A stretch of 64,000 nucleotides of DNA from Granulosicoccus sp965214025 (GTDB lineage: Bacteria > Pseudomonadota > Gammaproteobacteria > Granulosicoccales > Granulosicoccaceae). Positions 1 through 8,358 of this stretch are shown one piece after another. The notes below the pieces were generated by a model that searched no databases, had not been told where the DNA came from, and saw only the letters and a program-made list of their open reading frames with translations. Location of the stretch: the NCBI GenBank assembly GCA_965214025.1, contig CBDCAW010000041.1:1-64000 (forward strand), given 5' to 3'. Both the position numbers and the translations under genes were made by a program. Position 1 is the stretch's first letter. Every line of letters begins with the position of its first letter.

Positions 1-82
1 AGAGGCTCATCAGGGACGTCACAAACAGAAGGGCCGATGTGAACACCGCACGTAGGCGCCACCTTGCCGCGAACACGTTCAT
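1..82 (-). CDS. cpaC: Tad pilus secretin CpaC/RcpA, N-terminus only (runs off left edge)
   Basis: Only about 27 codons are inside the window. The visible peptide starts MNVFAARWRLR and continues with a hydrophobic stretch (AVFTSALLFVTSL), which reads as a Sec signal peptide. The ATG is preceded by AGGAGG at a spacing of six bases, and it overlaps the cpaB stop as TGATG, so translation should be coupled to cpaB. In Tad/Flp loci the gene after cpaB is normally the outer-membrane secretin CpaC (RcpA), whose precursor has such a signal peptide. The identity rests on gene order and the signal peptide; no secretin domain is visible here. Confidence 0.55.
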   Translation of the reverse strand, partial: MNVFAARWRLRAVFTSALLFVTSLMSL

Positions 83-952
83 CAGGTGCCTCCTATGATG
101 TATTCGATCGTCGGTTCCGGATCCGGTTTTGCAGGTGCCGAAGCCTCATCGGCCTTGGCGACAACCTGAACGATCTCGACGACAGGTTCGACGGGCCGAC
201 CGATCAGCTCGGCAACAGTGACGGGTGAAGGATCTATCGACTCTGCGTCACCCGGGTTTCGCAATACCGCAGTCAGGCGACCGACTTGCTGCGCCAGTGT
301 GATTCGCTGTGCATCACGCGGGCTGACCTCGATCGTGATCGTGGTGAATGGCCGGCGACCTTGATCTCCGGCTTCATCTACCAGGGTCTGTACGCCGGTG
401 GCAATCACCGGCAGGTTGTCTATCAGAGGAGTGGTGCCTTGCTCGGGCCCAGCTCCATGCGTCAACAGCAGATCGATACGATCAGCCGGCTGCAGGAAAG
501 CCCGAGATCGCATTGACCTCATCCACCCGAACCGTCATTGCCCTCAGCCCTGCCGGAACTCGTCCGGAGAATGCCTTCGTACCGCTAGCCTGCAGATGTG
601 CCCACAACAACGGCCTGCCCGCATCGACATCGAACGTGACGCGTTGACCCAGCACCGCTTCAAGGGTGCGCTCGTCGATCGAATGCGAGTCCGTGAGGTT
701 CTCCGGCATCGCACGTACGGCCAGATCCGCCATCGTGAGCACATCGCCGACCTTCAACGCACGTGCAGGTACCACCACTCGGACCACGGGTTCGTCCGGC
801 ACGGCGAAGCGAGCCTCGATCTGAGCCGCGTGATTCTCAAGATAGCCCTTTGCCAACAAGGCACCGCCCAACCCGAGGATTATGGATGCCAGACCGGTCA
901 GCAATGATCTGGATACCCGCAGTCGCGGCTTCCAGTGGATGATGTCACGCAT
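82..952 (-). pseudogene. cpaB: Flp pilus assembly protein CpaB/RcpC, broken by a one-base frameshift
   Basis: CpaB is an inner-membrane/periplasmic Tad assembly factor carrying an SAF domain. The N-terminal part (482-952) has a membrane anchor near residues 15-35 and the SAF-like segment VVVPARALKVGDVLTMADL, then reads VDEVNAISGFPAAG and stops. The next frame continues exactly where the family does, with FLQPADRIDLLLTHG, down to a stop at 82-84. CpaB proteins normally read through as NAxxGFLxPGDRVDVLLT, so one extra base in the TTT/CC run near 504-508 explains both pieces. Either the gene is recently inactivated or this is a sequencing error; the downstream half shows no decay and the neighbours are intact. 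Two separate proteins is unlikely because the SAF and following domain belong to one fold. Confidence 0.8.
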
Positions 953-973
953 GAATAGAGGTTCCTGAAAAGA

Positions 974-1153
974 TCATGGCATTGAAATCAGCCGCAGTGA
1001 ATTGGCTTTGTAGGCGGCCAGCGCGTCGAGCACCAGCTCGACGACAGACATACCAAGCCCCGGTAACGGCGCGAACAGCACACCGATCAACACGATCGAC
1101 ACCACCAGGTACTCACTTATGGCGAAGCCCTTCGAACGACATGGAGGTGTCAT
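974..1153 (-). CDS. Second Flp-type prepilin / pseudopilin
   Basis: A 59-residue protein whose N-terminus has the class IVb (Flp) prepilin signature: short basic leader ending in KG, then FAISEY, so glutamate is at position +5 and tyrosine at +6 after the glycine, followed by a hydrophobic helix (LVVSIVLIGVLFAPL). Such proteins are cut by the TadV/CpaA prepilin peptidase and enter the pilus or its tip. I start it at 1153 because that ATG overlaps the stop of the upstream gene (ATGA) and has GAGG seven bases ahead. It differs from the other Flp in the window by having almost nothing after the helix. It sits between an unknown Tad-linked gene and cpaB. Confidence 0.65.
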   Translation of the reverse strand: MTPPCRSKGFAISEYLVVSIVLIGVLFAPLPGLGMSVVELVLDALAAYKANSLRLISMP

Positions 1154-1971
1154 TGGCCTGCCTCGCGTGACGACGTCCGGGACCATGTGATGATCGAGCC
1201 ACGAGCATGGGCACTGATCGCGATGTCTACCGTCGAGCCTGGCTGAAACAGGGTGAACGTGCGGGCCGCGGCAGTACTGTGAACCTGCGACGAACGCCAG
1301 GTTTTCCCGTAGGTTCGACGATAGAATTCGGCGACTTGTCGCGGTGACAGCTCACTCAGGGCGATTCGAACCTCGGACCTGCCGGGTAGATCGCCTGCGC
1401 CGGTACTCGAAATCAGCCGTGCACCCGGTGGTAGTGAGGGGCTGATCGGCTGCGTAGTTTGTGGCAGGCTTGCATTATCATGTGGTGATGTCAGCGATAG
1501 CCAGCCATGGCTACCACCGCTCCGATCTGCCTGCATCTGCACGATGATGAGGTGACGTGTCTCGAGCCGGCTGACGATGGCCCAGTCACCCGCCGCGCCA
1601 TCAATCGATCCGGGAGCCCCGTCAGGCGATTGCCAATGATCACGAAAGAACTGCAGAACCGTCTGTACCGGTTGTATCGATGTCAGGGATACGATGGCCA
1701 CACTCGCACCTTGCTGATCCAGTTCGCTTGCCACCAGCCGCCTATCCGTTCCGGGCGGCACCGGTAGTTGTGCGAGCACGCTGACCGCTTCGGCATCCGC
1801 TACGCAAATTCCGGGGGCGACACACAGGATCAAGATGGCTCGAGCAAATCCGCTTGCACATGCGCCTGCAAGCCCGCTTGAATGTCGCGGCAGGGCGATC
1901 ACTCTTCCCGCAAGATGTCGAGCTATCGGCACCTGAAGCATGAATAGTCGCGTCAGACCGATTGTGATCAT
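1150..1971 (-). CDS. Unknown exported protein in the Tad operon
   Basis: About 273 residues. A long N-terminal region contains one hydrophobic stretch (around ARAILILCVAPGICVA, residues 44-59) that could be a signal peptide or anchor; the rest is soluble and rich in Ser, Thr and Gln. A later segment (ELSPRQVAEFYRRTYGKTW) looks like an ordinary helical element, but I recognise no family. The start codon overlaps the stop of the TadE-like gene and its own stop overlaps the next gene, both as ATGA, which ties it to pilus assembly. Some Tad loci carry poorly conserved accessory proteins at this position. Function is unknown. Confidence 0.6.
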   Translation of the reverse strand: MITIGLTRLFMLQVPIARHLAGRVIALPRHSSGLAGACASGFARAILILCVAPGICVADAEAVSVLAQLPVPPGTDRRLVASELDQQGASVAIVSLTSIQPVQTVLQFFRDHWQSPDGAPGSIDGAAGDWAIVSRLETRHLIIVQMQADRSGGSHGWLSLTSPHDNASLPQTTQPISPSLPPGARLISSTGAGDLPGRSEVRIALSELSPRQVAEFYRRTYGKTWRSSQVHSTAAARTFTLFQPGSTVDIAISAHARGSIITWSRTSSREAGQ

Positions 1972-2879
1972 CGGGCACGCTCACCCAGACCGACCGCCCA
2001 ACCGTTCGCAGAGGCGTCATCGCCCGCAGCGTTCAGTGCTTCCCGACGCTCCGGCAGGACGGACATGTCGACGTGACCGAAGGCTGTGGACAGCGGTGCG
2101 AGCTCCTCGAACAATGGCAGCCGACCCATGATCGACAGTGCTTTTCCCAGGGGCTGCAAGGAGTTGGCAGGCACCATTCTCCGAACGCGCTCTATCGCCA
2201 TGTCATCATCAGCGGCGCTCCAGTCGTCGACATGAATGCTGCTCGATTCGGTCAGGCAAGCATTCCCCGATCGACTCTCGGCGCAACCACCGAGCCAGCC
2301 GCCCAGCCAGGCGTGTTCCGCGATATCGACATCCAGAGTTGCCTGTACCAGGCTCGAGCCCGATGGTGTGCCACTCATGCCACCATTCACGGCGCTGATC
2401 GCTGCCTCGAGACCACCTGACTGGGCGCCACCAGATGACAGCACACCAATGTTGGTAGCCACACCTGCGGCACCCAGGTTGACCTGGGTGGACGTAAAAC
2501 GCTCCCTGGCATCACGGCGGTGTCGGGCTTTGCCCGATCGTTGCTTGGCCATGCCCAAGCGTGAGCGGTCGGCGTTCGCTGGCAAGGTAGGTTCGGGCGC
2601 ATGGGCACCTAGAAACTGTCTCACCGAAGCGGTTGCGTCCTCGGGCTCACTGCCGACGCTCTGCTCCCAGGCCAGGTAGCGCGCACCGATCACGGACTGT
2701 TGGCGTAAGTCGACGAACTTGCCGATCACGACCACCGCGTACAACAAAGGCGCGAGCACGAACATCAGGATAATCACTTCTGACAGAACGCTTCCGTCCT
2801 GCTGGCGAAACAGCCATCGCACTTTTGTTTCGTAAGTCTTGCGGTATCGAGCACCAGTCATGAGGTTGTCGCGGTTCAT
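1968..2879 (-). CDS. TadE-like minor pilin
   Basis: A 303-residue protein with an N-terminal cytoplasmic basic segment, then QDGSVLSEVIILMFVLAPLLYAVVVIGKFVD, resembling the TadE hydrophobic helix with a glutamate early in it, as in the processed pseudopilins TadE/TadF. The segment after the helix (LRQQSVIGARYLAWEQSV) resembles TadE-type proteins, in which this region packs against the membrane. The remaining 200 residues are low in recognisable motifs. Start and stop both overlap neighbours by four bases. Expected role: minor pilin of the Flp/Tad apparatus. The exact TadE versus TadF assignment is not decidable by eye. Confidence 0.65.
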   Translation of the reverse strand: MNRDNLMTGARYRKTYETKVRWLFRQQDGSVLSEVIILMFVLAPLLYAVVVIGKFVDLRQQSVIGARYLAWEQSVGSEPEDATASVRQFLGAHAPEPTLPANADRSRLGMAKQRSGKARHRRDARERFTSTQVNLGAAGVATNIGVLSSGGAQSGGLEAAISAVNGGMSGTPSGSSLVQATLDVDIAEHAWLGGWLGGCAESRSGNACLTESSSIHVDDWSAADDDMAIERVRRMVPANSLQPLGKALSIMGRLPLFEELAPLSTAFGHVDMSVLPERREALNAAGDDASANGWAVGLGERAR

Positions 2880-4312
2880 TGCTGCGCCTCCATCCGCCCC
2901 GCCACCGCCGCAAGACGAGCTTCATCGGGAACTGCAGCAAGCCGCACCGTCCAATAGGGGTTGTAGAGGTTGGCCGCCTCGATCATCGCGATGGATTCCT
3001 CGTCAGGGCGCTTGTAGAAAACTTCAGCGACACTCAGGGCACTCATCGTCGGCACCGAAGACGCTGAGCCCGACCTCCAGCGTGCTTTCCCCCCACGTTG
3101 ATCGGTCGATTCGACCATCGGCCCTGGCAAGGCAACTTCGACCATGAGCTCGAGTCTGGGATCGGCATCGTTCTGATGCGCTTCGGCCAGGGTGCGAAAG
3201 GCGCGCAAGCCGTTGTATCGAGCCCGCGTCTGGCTGCTTTCGGCGTTGCTCAGACCTGCCACGCCCTGTGCGGCCAGCGCCTCCGCCGTCTTGTTGTAGT
3301 CGAACCAAGTGTTGCAGGACCCCATGACATCTGACCAGTCAGGCAGTGCCGCACCCGTTTCGACACCGACCGTCGAGGGCGTACTGTCCGTGCACGTTTC
3401 GATCGATCCGTCCTCGGGGTTCGAGTTGGCATAAGATTCCGACCAGCCAATGGGTAGTTCGATGGTTTCACCACCGCCGAGACCCAGCACTCGTGTGTTG
3501 AGCGACAGCGTGTCCTTGGCCTTCCACTCGACACTCATCCCGGAGGCCGTCTGTTCGGTGACGAGACGCGTCTCACCTTCACGGTGCAGGCGCACACCGG
3601 CGAGTGGCGAGATCGGGAACCAGCGATCGAACAGGCGCCAGTTGCGCTTGCGTGAGAAATCATCCATAGACGCCTCGATCACGGCGACGCGCTCACGGCT
3701 GGCCTGGATATCATTTGCATCCTGCCGTTCGGTGAAAGCGGCGAAGCGTTGCAGGCTGCTCGTCTGACTCGCCAGCGCGAGCACACTATCCACGACGAAA
3801 CGGGGATCATTGGCCTTCACTACAGATCTGACAGTGTCAGAGGTAGCGCCGAGGGCTGCTTCGAACATCGCCTCCTGTGCCAGTGACACCGCGGCGTTGA
3901 CCTGATCGGTGATCTGGATCATCCAGTCCGCAGCCGGTGAGACCAGCTGCTCCAGCTGCATCAGAGTGGCTTGAGCGGCCTGCGCCAGAGTGCCGAGATA
4001 AGGTATCGGGGCAAGCACACCTTCGAGGTTGCTCGCCGTCACCCGCGCGTAGCTGGCCCATGAGCGTAGGCTCACCGCCTGCGCGACGGCGACCTGATTG
4101 GCGACCATCGCCCGATTGGTATAGGCCGCGAAATTCAAGGCCCGGGCCTGCTGCTGCAGGCCGCCATGGGCGGCCGCGTCCGCCGCATTGCTCAGCCGCG
4201 TTCGCGATACGGCAGCCGTGCCCGTATCGAAGACCATCAGACCGGTGACGACGGCTATCAACACCAGCGCCAGGCCCAGGGGCAAGGCTTGCCCACTTTC
4301 CCTGTAGTACAC
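2876..4312 (-). CDS. TadG-like pilus assembly protein
   Basis: About 478 residues from the chosen GTG start. It opens VYYRESGQALPLGLALVLIA, the short leader plus single transmembrane helix found in TadG (Flp_N-type) proteins, followed by the family-typical SRTRLSNAADAAAHGGLQQQARALNFAAYTNRAMVANQVA, where newly made TadG-like proteins have a conserved NAADAAALA-like stretch. The rest is a large extracytoplasmic domain. I prefer GTG at 4312 over upstream ATGs because AGGGAGG lies eight bases before it and the longer reading would overlap flp. TadG proteins are thought to anchor or tip the Flp pilus. It is the second gene after flp and overlaps the TadE-like gene. Confidence 0.7.
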   Translation of the reverse strand: MYYRESGQALPLGLALVLIAVVTGLMVFDTGTAAVSRTRLSNAADAAAHGGLQQQARALNFAAYTNRAMVANQVAVAQAVSLRSWASYARVTASNLEGVLAPIPYLGTLAQAAQATLMQLEQLVSPAADWMIQITDQVNAAVSLAQEAMFEAALGATSDTVRSVVKANDPRFVVDSVLALASQTSSLQRFAAFTERQDANDIQASRERVAVIEASMDDFSRKRNWRLFDRWFPISPLAGVRLHREGETRLVTEQTASGMSVEWKAKDTLSLNTRVLGLGGGETIELPIGWSESYANSNPEDGSIETCTDSTPSTVGVETGAALPDWSDVMGSCNTWFDYNKTAEALAAQGVAGLSNAESSQTRARYNGLRAFRTLAEAHQNDADPRLELMVEVALPGPMVESTDQRGGKARWRSGSASSVPTMSALSVAEVFYKRPDEESIAMIEAANLYNPYWTVRLAAVPDEARLAAVAGRMEAQQ

Positions 4313-4418
4313 GTCAGCACCCTCCCTGGTACCTTGGAACCGATGGCTTGCGGGCATATCGTCGATCGCCACCCCGCACCCTGCGCACCGTGACCTTCGA
4401 GTGGCCACGGGGAACGGA

Positions 4419-4700
4419 TCAGTCGCCCGCGTAGTCCTGCAGTGACGAGGCGGCACCCGCTGCAGGCAAGGCGCCGTCGGCGGTCTGCGCTTGTGTGGTC
4501 AGAGAGGTTTCCGCCTGTTCACCGCCCACCAGTTCGGAGGCAAGGGCCGTGAACTGAGTCTTGACGGACGAGCCGAACAGACTGACGGCCGCGACAGCCG
4601 CAATGGCGATCAACGCGACCACAATGATGTATTCGGTCATCCCTTGACCGAGATCACGTGAGGAATTTCGAGCGAACGTACGAACACGTTGCGTGGACAT
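4419..4700 (-). CDS. flp: Flp pilin (major class IVb prepilin)
   Basis: A 93-residue prepilin: basic leader (MSTQRVRTFARNSSRDLG), cleavage site G followed by QGMTEY so that Glu and Tyr fall at +5/+6, then the helix IIVVALIAIAAVAAVSLFGSSVKTQ typical of Flp pilins. The C-terminal tail is longer than in the smallest Flp proteins. The start at 4700 is set by AAGGAG seven bases upstream. It is the first gene of the minus-strand Tad operon, with about 100 bases before the TadG-like gene, which would allow higher expression of the major subunit through differential translation or processing. Confidence 0.85.
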   Translation of the reverse strand: MSTQRVRTFARNSSRDLGQGMTEYIIVVALIAIAAVAAVSLFGSSVKTQFTALASELVGGEQAETSLTTQAQTADGALPAAGAASSLQDYAGD

Positions 4701-5101
4701 GGTGACACTCCTTGTCAGTACCAATATGTAGTGGGCATCCTGCCCGGTGCGTCGCCCTGACACCATTCACCATGGTCTTGCACTTGTCTGGACGATGGAG
4801 CAGACGATAGGTGTCGGTACTAAGTTCGTCAAGACAACCCTGTCACAAAATGAGATGGTGGTGCCTGGCATGCCGAGATACCGTAGTCACACAGGCAGAA
4901 GAAATCGTGTGCTCGATCGACCTGGCAGAAAAAGCAAAAACGCAAGCGCAAGCGCAAGCCTGGAATTTACCCTGAGGTCGCGTTGAAAGTCATCCCGAAG
5001 CCTTATGAAGCCCACACGATTGTTCTCCCGGACATTCCATCTGAATTCATGCGCTCAAGATCAAATCGCTTGCATCGACGCGCGTAATACCGTAGCGTCA
5101 A
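4701..5101. other. Divergent intergenic region between flp and the RHS-like gene
   Basis: About 400 bases with no convincing gene. It must hold the flp promoter on the minus strand and the promoter for the RHS-like gene on the plus strand. I see a short direct repeat CGCAAG x3 near 4938-4956 but no clear sigma-70 or sigma-54 pair and no strong terminator. Confidence 0.5.
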
Positions 5102-6769
5102 ATGCACGCTTCACGGATCGAAGCGCTACTGGTCATGGAGGACCGGATATCGATGATCTCATTGTCAGGCAGGGCGCCTGTAATCGAGTGCCCGACTCGT
5201 CGCCTATCACAGGAACCCGCCCCTGTTGCTTCGCCATCCTGGCAGAGCACCTGCGTCTTTTGCATCCTGTCGTTGTCGTCCGGCGCCGCTTCAGCCGTTA
5301 GCGTCGAGCCACCCGCCAGAATCGAGACAGGGATGGAATTCAATCCTGCCGCGCTCGAATCCGACTCTCGCCTGTTACCCGCGTTGCGCATGGCGAACAG
5401 AGTGCCTGCTGGCTCCGACATCACCTCCGCCGAGACAGACACCACCGGCGCCCGGGTCATCGTCGACTATCTCGACGCAACCAGTGCGCTGCAGTTCGCC
5501 CGGAGCTTCAATCCGCACCGTGTAGCGCGGGCGAATGGCCTCGGCCCCGGCTGGCAACACTCGTTCGATGTGGTGTTAGGCACGAGCAACGAACAACGTG
5601 TGATCCACGACGGTTCGGGGAAGCGCCACTTGTTCAGTGCCATGTCTGAGAATGACCCCGGTGTCTTTATTGGTCAAGAACGTTCCGACGGCAGGCTGAC
5701 CGAGACTGCAAGCGGCCATGAATGGTCACTGCCCGACGGTTGGCGATTTCGATTCCACGGGTCGCATCTCACGATGGTGTCCCACGATTTTGAGCCTTGG
5801 CTACTGTCTCTCTATTATCAGGATGATCTGCTCGTACAGGTCACCGACGAACGCGGCAGGAAACTCGCGTTAAGCTATGAGGGTAGGCAGCTGCGTGCCG
5901 TTGAGACTCCGATCGGCACATTGATGTTCGAGCATGGATTCGATGGTTCGCTCGACAGCGCTTCCGATGCCAGCGGCAGGAAGACGCTACATACCTACCG
6001 CGACACATCAGGTACCGTCGATGCTCGCAGACCCGGGGGCACTTGCGCACCGGAAAACGTTCCCGACCAGGTACCTGCATCGAGCCCTGGCACCGAGTTG
6101 GACGACAATCCGCTCGGCGAGACTGATGATGATGCAAACCCTGCTGCCAGTGACGATAAGCCAAATCAGACCCTGTTGGAGAACCTGCATGAATCGGTAG
6201 ACGAACCGCAGGCGTGCGATACGGACAATTCACCGCCACCCGAAGGCTTCCTGACCCCCTCTCTCGATCCTCTCGTGATTCGGGTTGACGCCCGGCCCGG
6301 CTCCTGTCAGAGCTATTTCGTCGATTTTGAAGGTATCGACCGCGGCCAGGCGATCGAGAGCGGATTCGAGGGTCACGATCGATACGATGGATTCGAGGCA
6401 ACCGTCAACTCGTTTCCGATCGTTGATTTCATCACCGATGAAGGGCTGCTCATCGTCATCAGCCGCGACCTGATCAGTGCAAGCTACAACGACCCTGCCA
6501 GCCCCGACGCCCTCTACGACACGTTGATGCGCGACGCTCGGGCCATCCAGAGTCAGCTCTTGCATCCCTTGCAGGAACAGGGCTCACTCGAAGTGTCGGA
6601 GAACGGCCAGACCACACGACTCACCGTCGACGAGGTCGGCAAGCCGGTGCTCGAAGTGGTCATACAATATGACATGGCAACACCTGCACAGCGCGACCAG
6701 ATACGGCGAGCCGCTGAGGACATGATGGTACTTCATGGAATCGAACTGCGCGTGATCGAGATTCCGTGA
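5102..6769 (+). CDS. RHS-type protein with DUF6531-like N-domain but no YD-repeat barrel
   Basis: Up to 555 residues; the true start is uncertain (ATGs at 5102, 5135 and 5153; GGAGG lies 11 bases before 5153). A hydrophobic export segment (STCVFCILSLSSGAASAVS) is followed by a region typical of RHS N-terminal domains: DYLDATSALQFARSFNPHR, GLGPGWQHSFD, VIHDGSGKRHLFS, then a few YD-like strands (DERGRKLALSYEGRQLRAVE, DASGRKTLHTYRD). After an acidic linker (about residues 305-385) comes a C-terminal domain starting PGSCQSYFVDFEGIDRG and ending with helical HGIELRVIEIP. Full RHS toxins are 1000-3000 residues; this lacks the long barrel and any toxin tail. It is flanked by a pilus operon and a sugar-acid operon and has no visible immunity gene, so a non-toxin surface or envelope role is more likely. 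Confidence 0.65.
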   Translation: MHASRIEALLVMEDRISMISLSGRAPVIECPTRRLSQEPAPVASPSWQSTCVFCILSLSSGAASAVSVEPPARIETGMEFNPAALESDSRLLPALRMANRVPAGSDITSAETDTTGARVIVDYLDATSALQFARSFNPHRVARANGLGPGWQHSFDVVLGTSNEQRVIHDGSGKRHLFSAMSENDPGVFIGQERSDGRLTETASGHEWSLPDGWRFRFHGSHLTMVSHDFEPWLLSLYYQDDLLVQVTDERGRKLALSYEGRQLRAVETPIGTLMFEHGFDGSLDSASDASGRKTLHTYRDTSGTVDARRPGGTCAPENVPDQVPASSPGTELDDNPLGETDDDANPAASDDKPNQTLLENLHESVDEPQACDTDNSPPPEGFLTPSLDPLVIRVDARPGSCQSYFVDFEGIDRGQAIESGFEGHDRYDGFEATVNSFPIVDFITDEGLLIVISRDLISASYNDPASPDALYDTLMRDARAIQSQLLHPLQEQGSLEVSENGQTTRLTVDEVGKPVLEVVIQYDMATPAQRDQIRRAAEDMMVLHGIELRVIEIP

Positions 6770-6952
6770 CTATGCCCGCCACCACGGGTGTCGCTGATGC
6801 CTTCTGTGTTCCGGCTCCGTGTCAGTGATACATTGAAGCTGGAGAGAGCTTGAAGGCTGCTCAGGCAGGCCGTTCTCGCTCCGGCACCTCGCCACCTTGG
6901 TACGAAGATGTCGTACAAGGAACACGACAGCCAGACGAAGGAGAACGATGCA

Positions 6953-7108
6953 ATGAGCTATGACGAGAAAACCATGCGCGTCATCGGCGTCGGCTTCATG
7001 GTCGAAGGTATCGCTCGCTCACCTCTGCGTGCCGGCCTTGACGATGCGGCGGTCGCCAGGATCCTCACAAGCAATGGCGGCATCGAGCTGCCCGGTGAAA
7101 CGTCTTGA
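6953..7108 (+). CDS. 51-residue peptide coupled to otnK
   Basis: A short ORF, MSYDEKTMRVIGVGFMVEG onward, ending GGIELPGETS. AAGGAG sits nine bases before its ATG, and its stop overlaps the TTG start of otnK (TTGA), so ribosomes reading it would deliver translation to otnK. It has no signal peptide or membrane segment. I do not recognise it; it could be the tail of a lost enzyme kept because it couples translation, or a genuine small protein. The good ribosome site ahead of it, compared with the poor one ahead of otnK, is the main reason to call it. Confidence 0.5.
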   Translation: MSYDEKTMRVIGVGFMVEGIARSPLRAGLDDAAVARILTSNGGIELPGETS

Positions 7109-8358
7109 AGCTCGGCTGCATCGGAGACGACTTCACCGGCTCGTCGGACCTTGGCAACATGCTGGCAAAGGAAGGTATGCGTGTCACCCAGTACACGGGC
7201 ATACCGGATGGCACAGTCGATGACGATATCGATGCCGGCGTCGTCGCCTTGAAATCTCGCACGATTGCCGCCGACGATGCCGTGCGCCTCTCGCTTGAGG
7301 CTTTGGCATGGCTGCAGCGGCAAGGCTGTACGCAGTTCTTCTTCAAGTACTGCTCTACCTTCGATTCGACCGAATCAGGCAACATCGGCCCAGTCATCGA
7401 GGCACTGATGGAACGTCTGGATGCCAGGGCAACGATCGCCTGCCCGGCCTTTCCCGCAACTGGCCGTAGCGTGTACCAAGGCCACTTGTTCGTCAACGAT
7501 AAGCTATTGAACGAATCGGGCATGGAGGATCATCCCCTCACACCGATGACCGACGCGGACCTCAGGCGCTGGCTCGGCCACCAGACCAGGCGTGCCATCG
7601 GCCATGTTCCGGCGACCGTCGTATTCGACGGTGCGTCAGCGATTTCGACAGCCATTCGCGCAGAGGTCGATGACGGGCGGCCGATCGTCATCGTCGATGC
7701 GATCCGCGATGCTGATCTGCACCAGATCGGTGCCGCCGTGAAGGATCTGAAGCTTGTTACCGGTGGGTCAGGTATTGCATCGGGATTGCCCGCCAACCTG
7801 CTAGAGGGTAAAACACGCCTTTGCGCCAACGCGGCCTGGCAAGGCCTGGCTGGCCCCGCCGCCATCATCGCAGGCTCCGCCTCCAAGATGACGCGCACTC
7901 AGGTCGAACGCTACGCCGCTGAAAATACCGCACTGGAGATCGACGCAGATGCCGTCATGTCCGGTGACATCACTGCGAAGCGGGCCTGCGATTTCGCAAT
8001 GGCGTCCGATGTACCCGCACTGCTCTACTCTTCCGCCGACCCCGAAACCGTGCGTGCCGCGCAGGAGCGCCATGGACGGGAGACGATCGCAAACAAGCTC
8101 GAAGGCTTCTTTGCCGAAACCGCGCGACTCCTGACGGGTGCCGGGGTTCAGCGGCTGGTCATAGCAGGCGGCGAAACCTCCGGAGCGGTCGTGGAAGGCC
8201 TCGGCCTTGCCGCGCTTCGCATTGGTCCCGAGATCGCCCCGGGCGTACCCGCGCTCGAGGCGGCGGATCGCGAGCTGGTGCTCGCGCTCAAGTCCGGCAA
8301 TTTCGGCGACGAGGACTTCTTCGCCACGGCACTCGACGTGCTCGGAGGTAACGCATGA
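7105..8358 (+). CDS. otnK: 3-oxo-tetronate kinase (four-carbon acid sugar kinase family)
   Basis: 417 residues, the normal length for the DUF1537/four-carbon acid sugar kinase family. The N-terminus KLGCIGDDFTGSSDLGNMLAKEG is the family's substrate-binding signature (DDxTG), and the C-terminal nucleotide domain shows QRLVIAGGETSGAVVEGLG. OtnK phosphorylates 3-oxo-tetronate at O4 in catabolism of erythronate and threonate-type acids. The start is a TTG overlapping the preceding short ORF; there is no strong Shine-Dalgarno of its own. The stop overlaps otnC (ATGA). Together with otnC and otnI this is the core of a published tetronate catabolic pathway; the exact sugar acid used here is inferred. 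Confidence 0.9.
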   Translation: MKLGCIGDDFTGSSDLGNMLAKEGMRVTQYTGIPDGTVDDDIDAGVVALKSRTIAADDAVRLSLEALAWLQRQGCTQFFFKYCSTFDSTESGNIGPVIEALMERLDARATIACPAFPATGRSVYQGHLFVNDKLLNESGMEDHPLTPMTDADLRRWLGHQTRRAIGHVPATVVFDGASAISTAIRAEVDDGRPIVIVDAIRDADLHQIGAAVKDLKLVTGGSGIASGLPANLLEGKTRLCANAAWQGLAGPAAIIAGSASKMTRTQVERYAAENTALEIDADAVMSGDITAKRACDFAMASDVPALLYSSADPETVRAAQERHGRETIANKLEGFFAETARLLTGAGVQRLVIAGGETSGAVVEGLGLAALRIGPEIAPGVPALEAADRELVLALKSGNFGDEDFFATALDVLGGNA

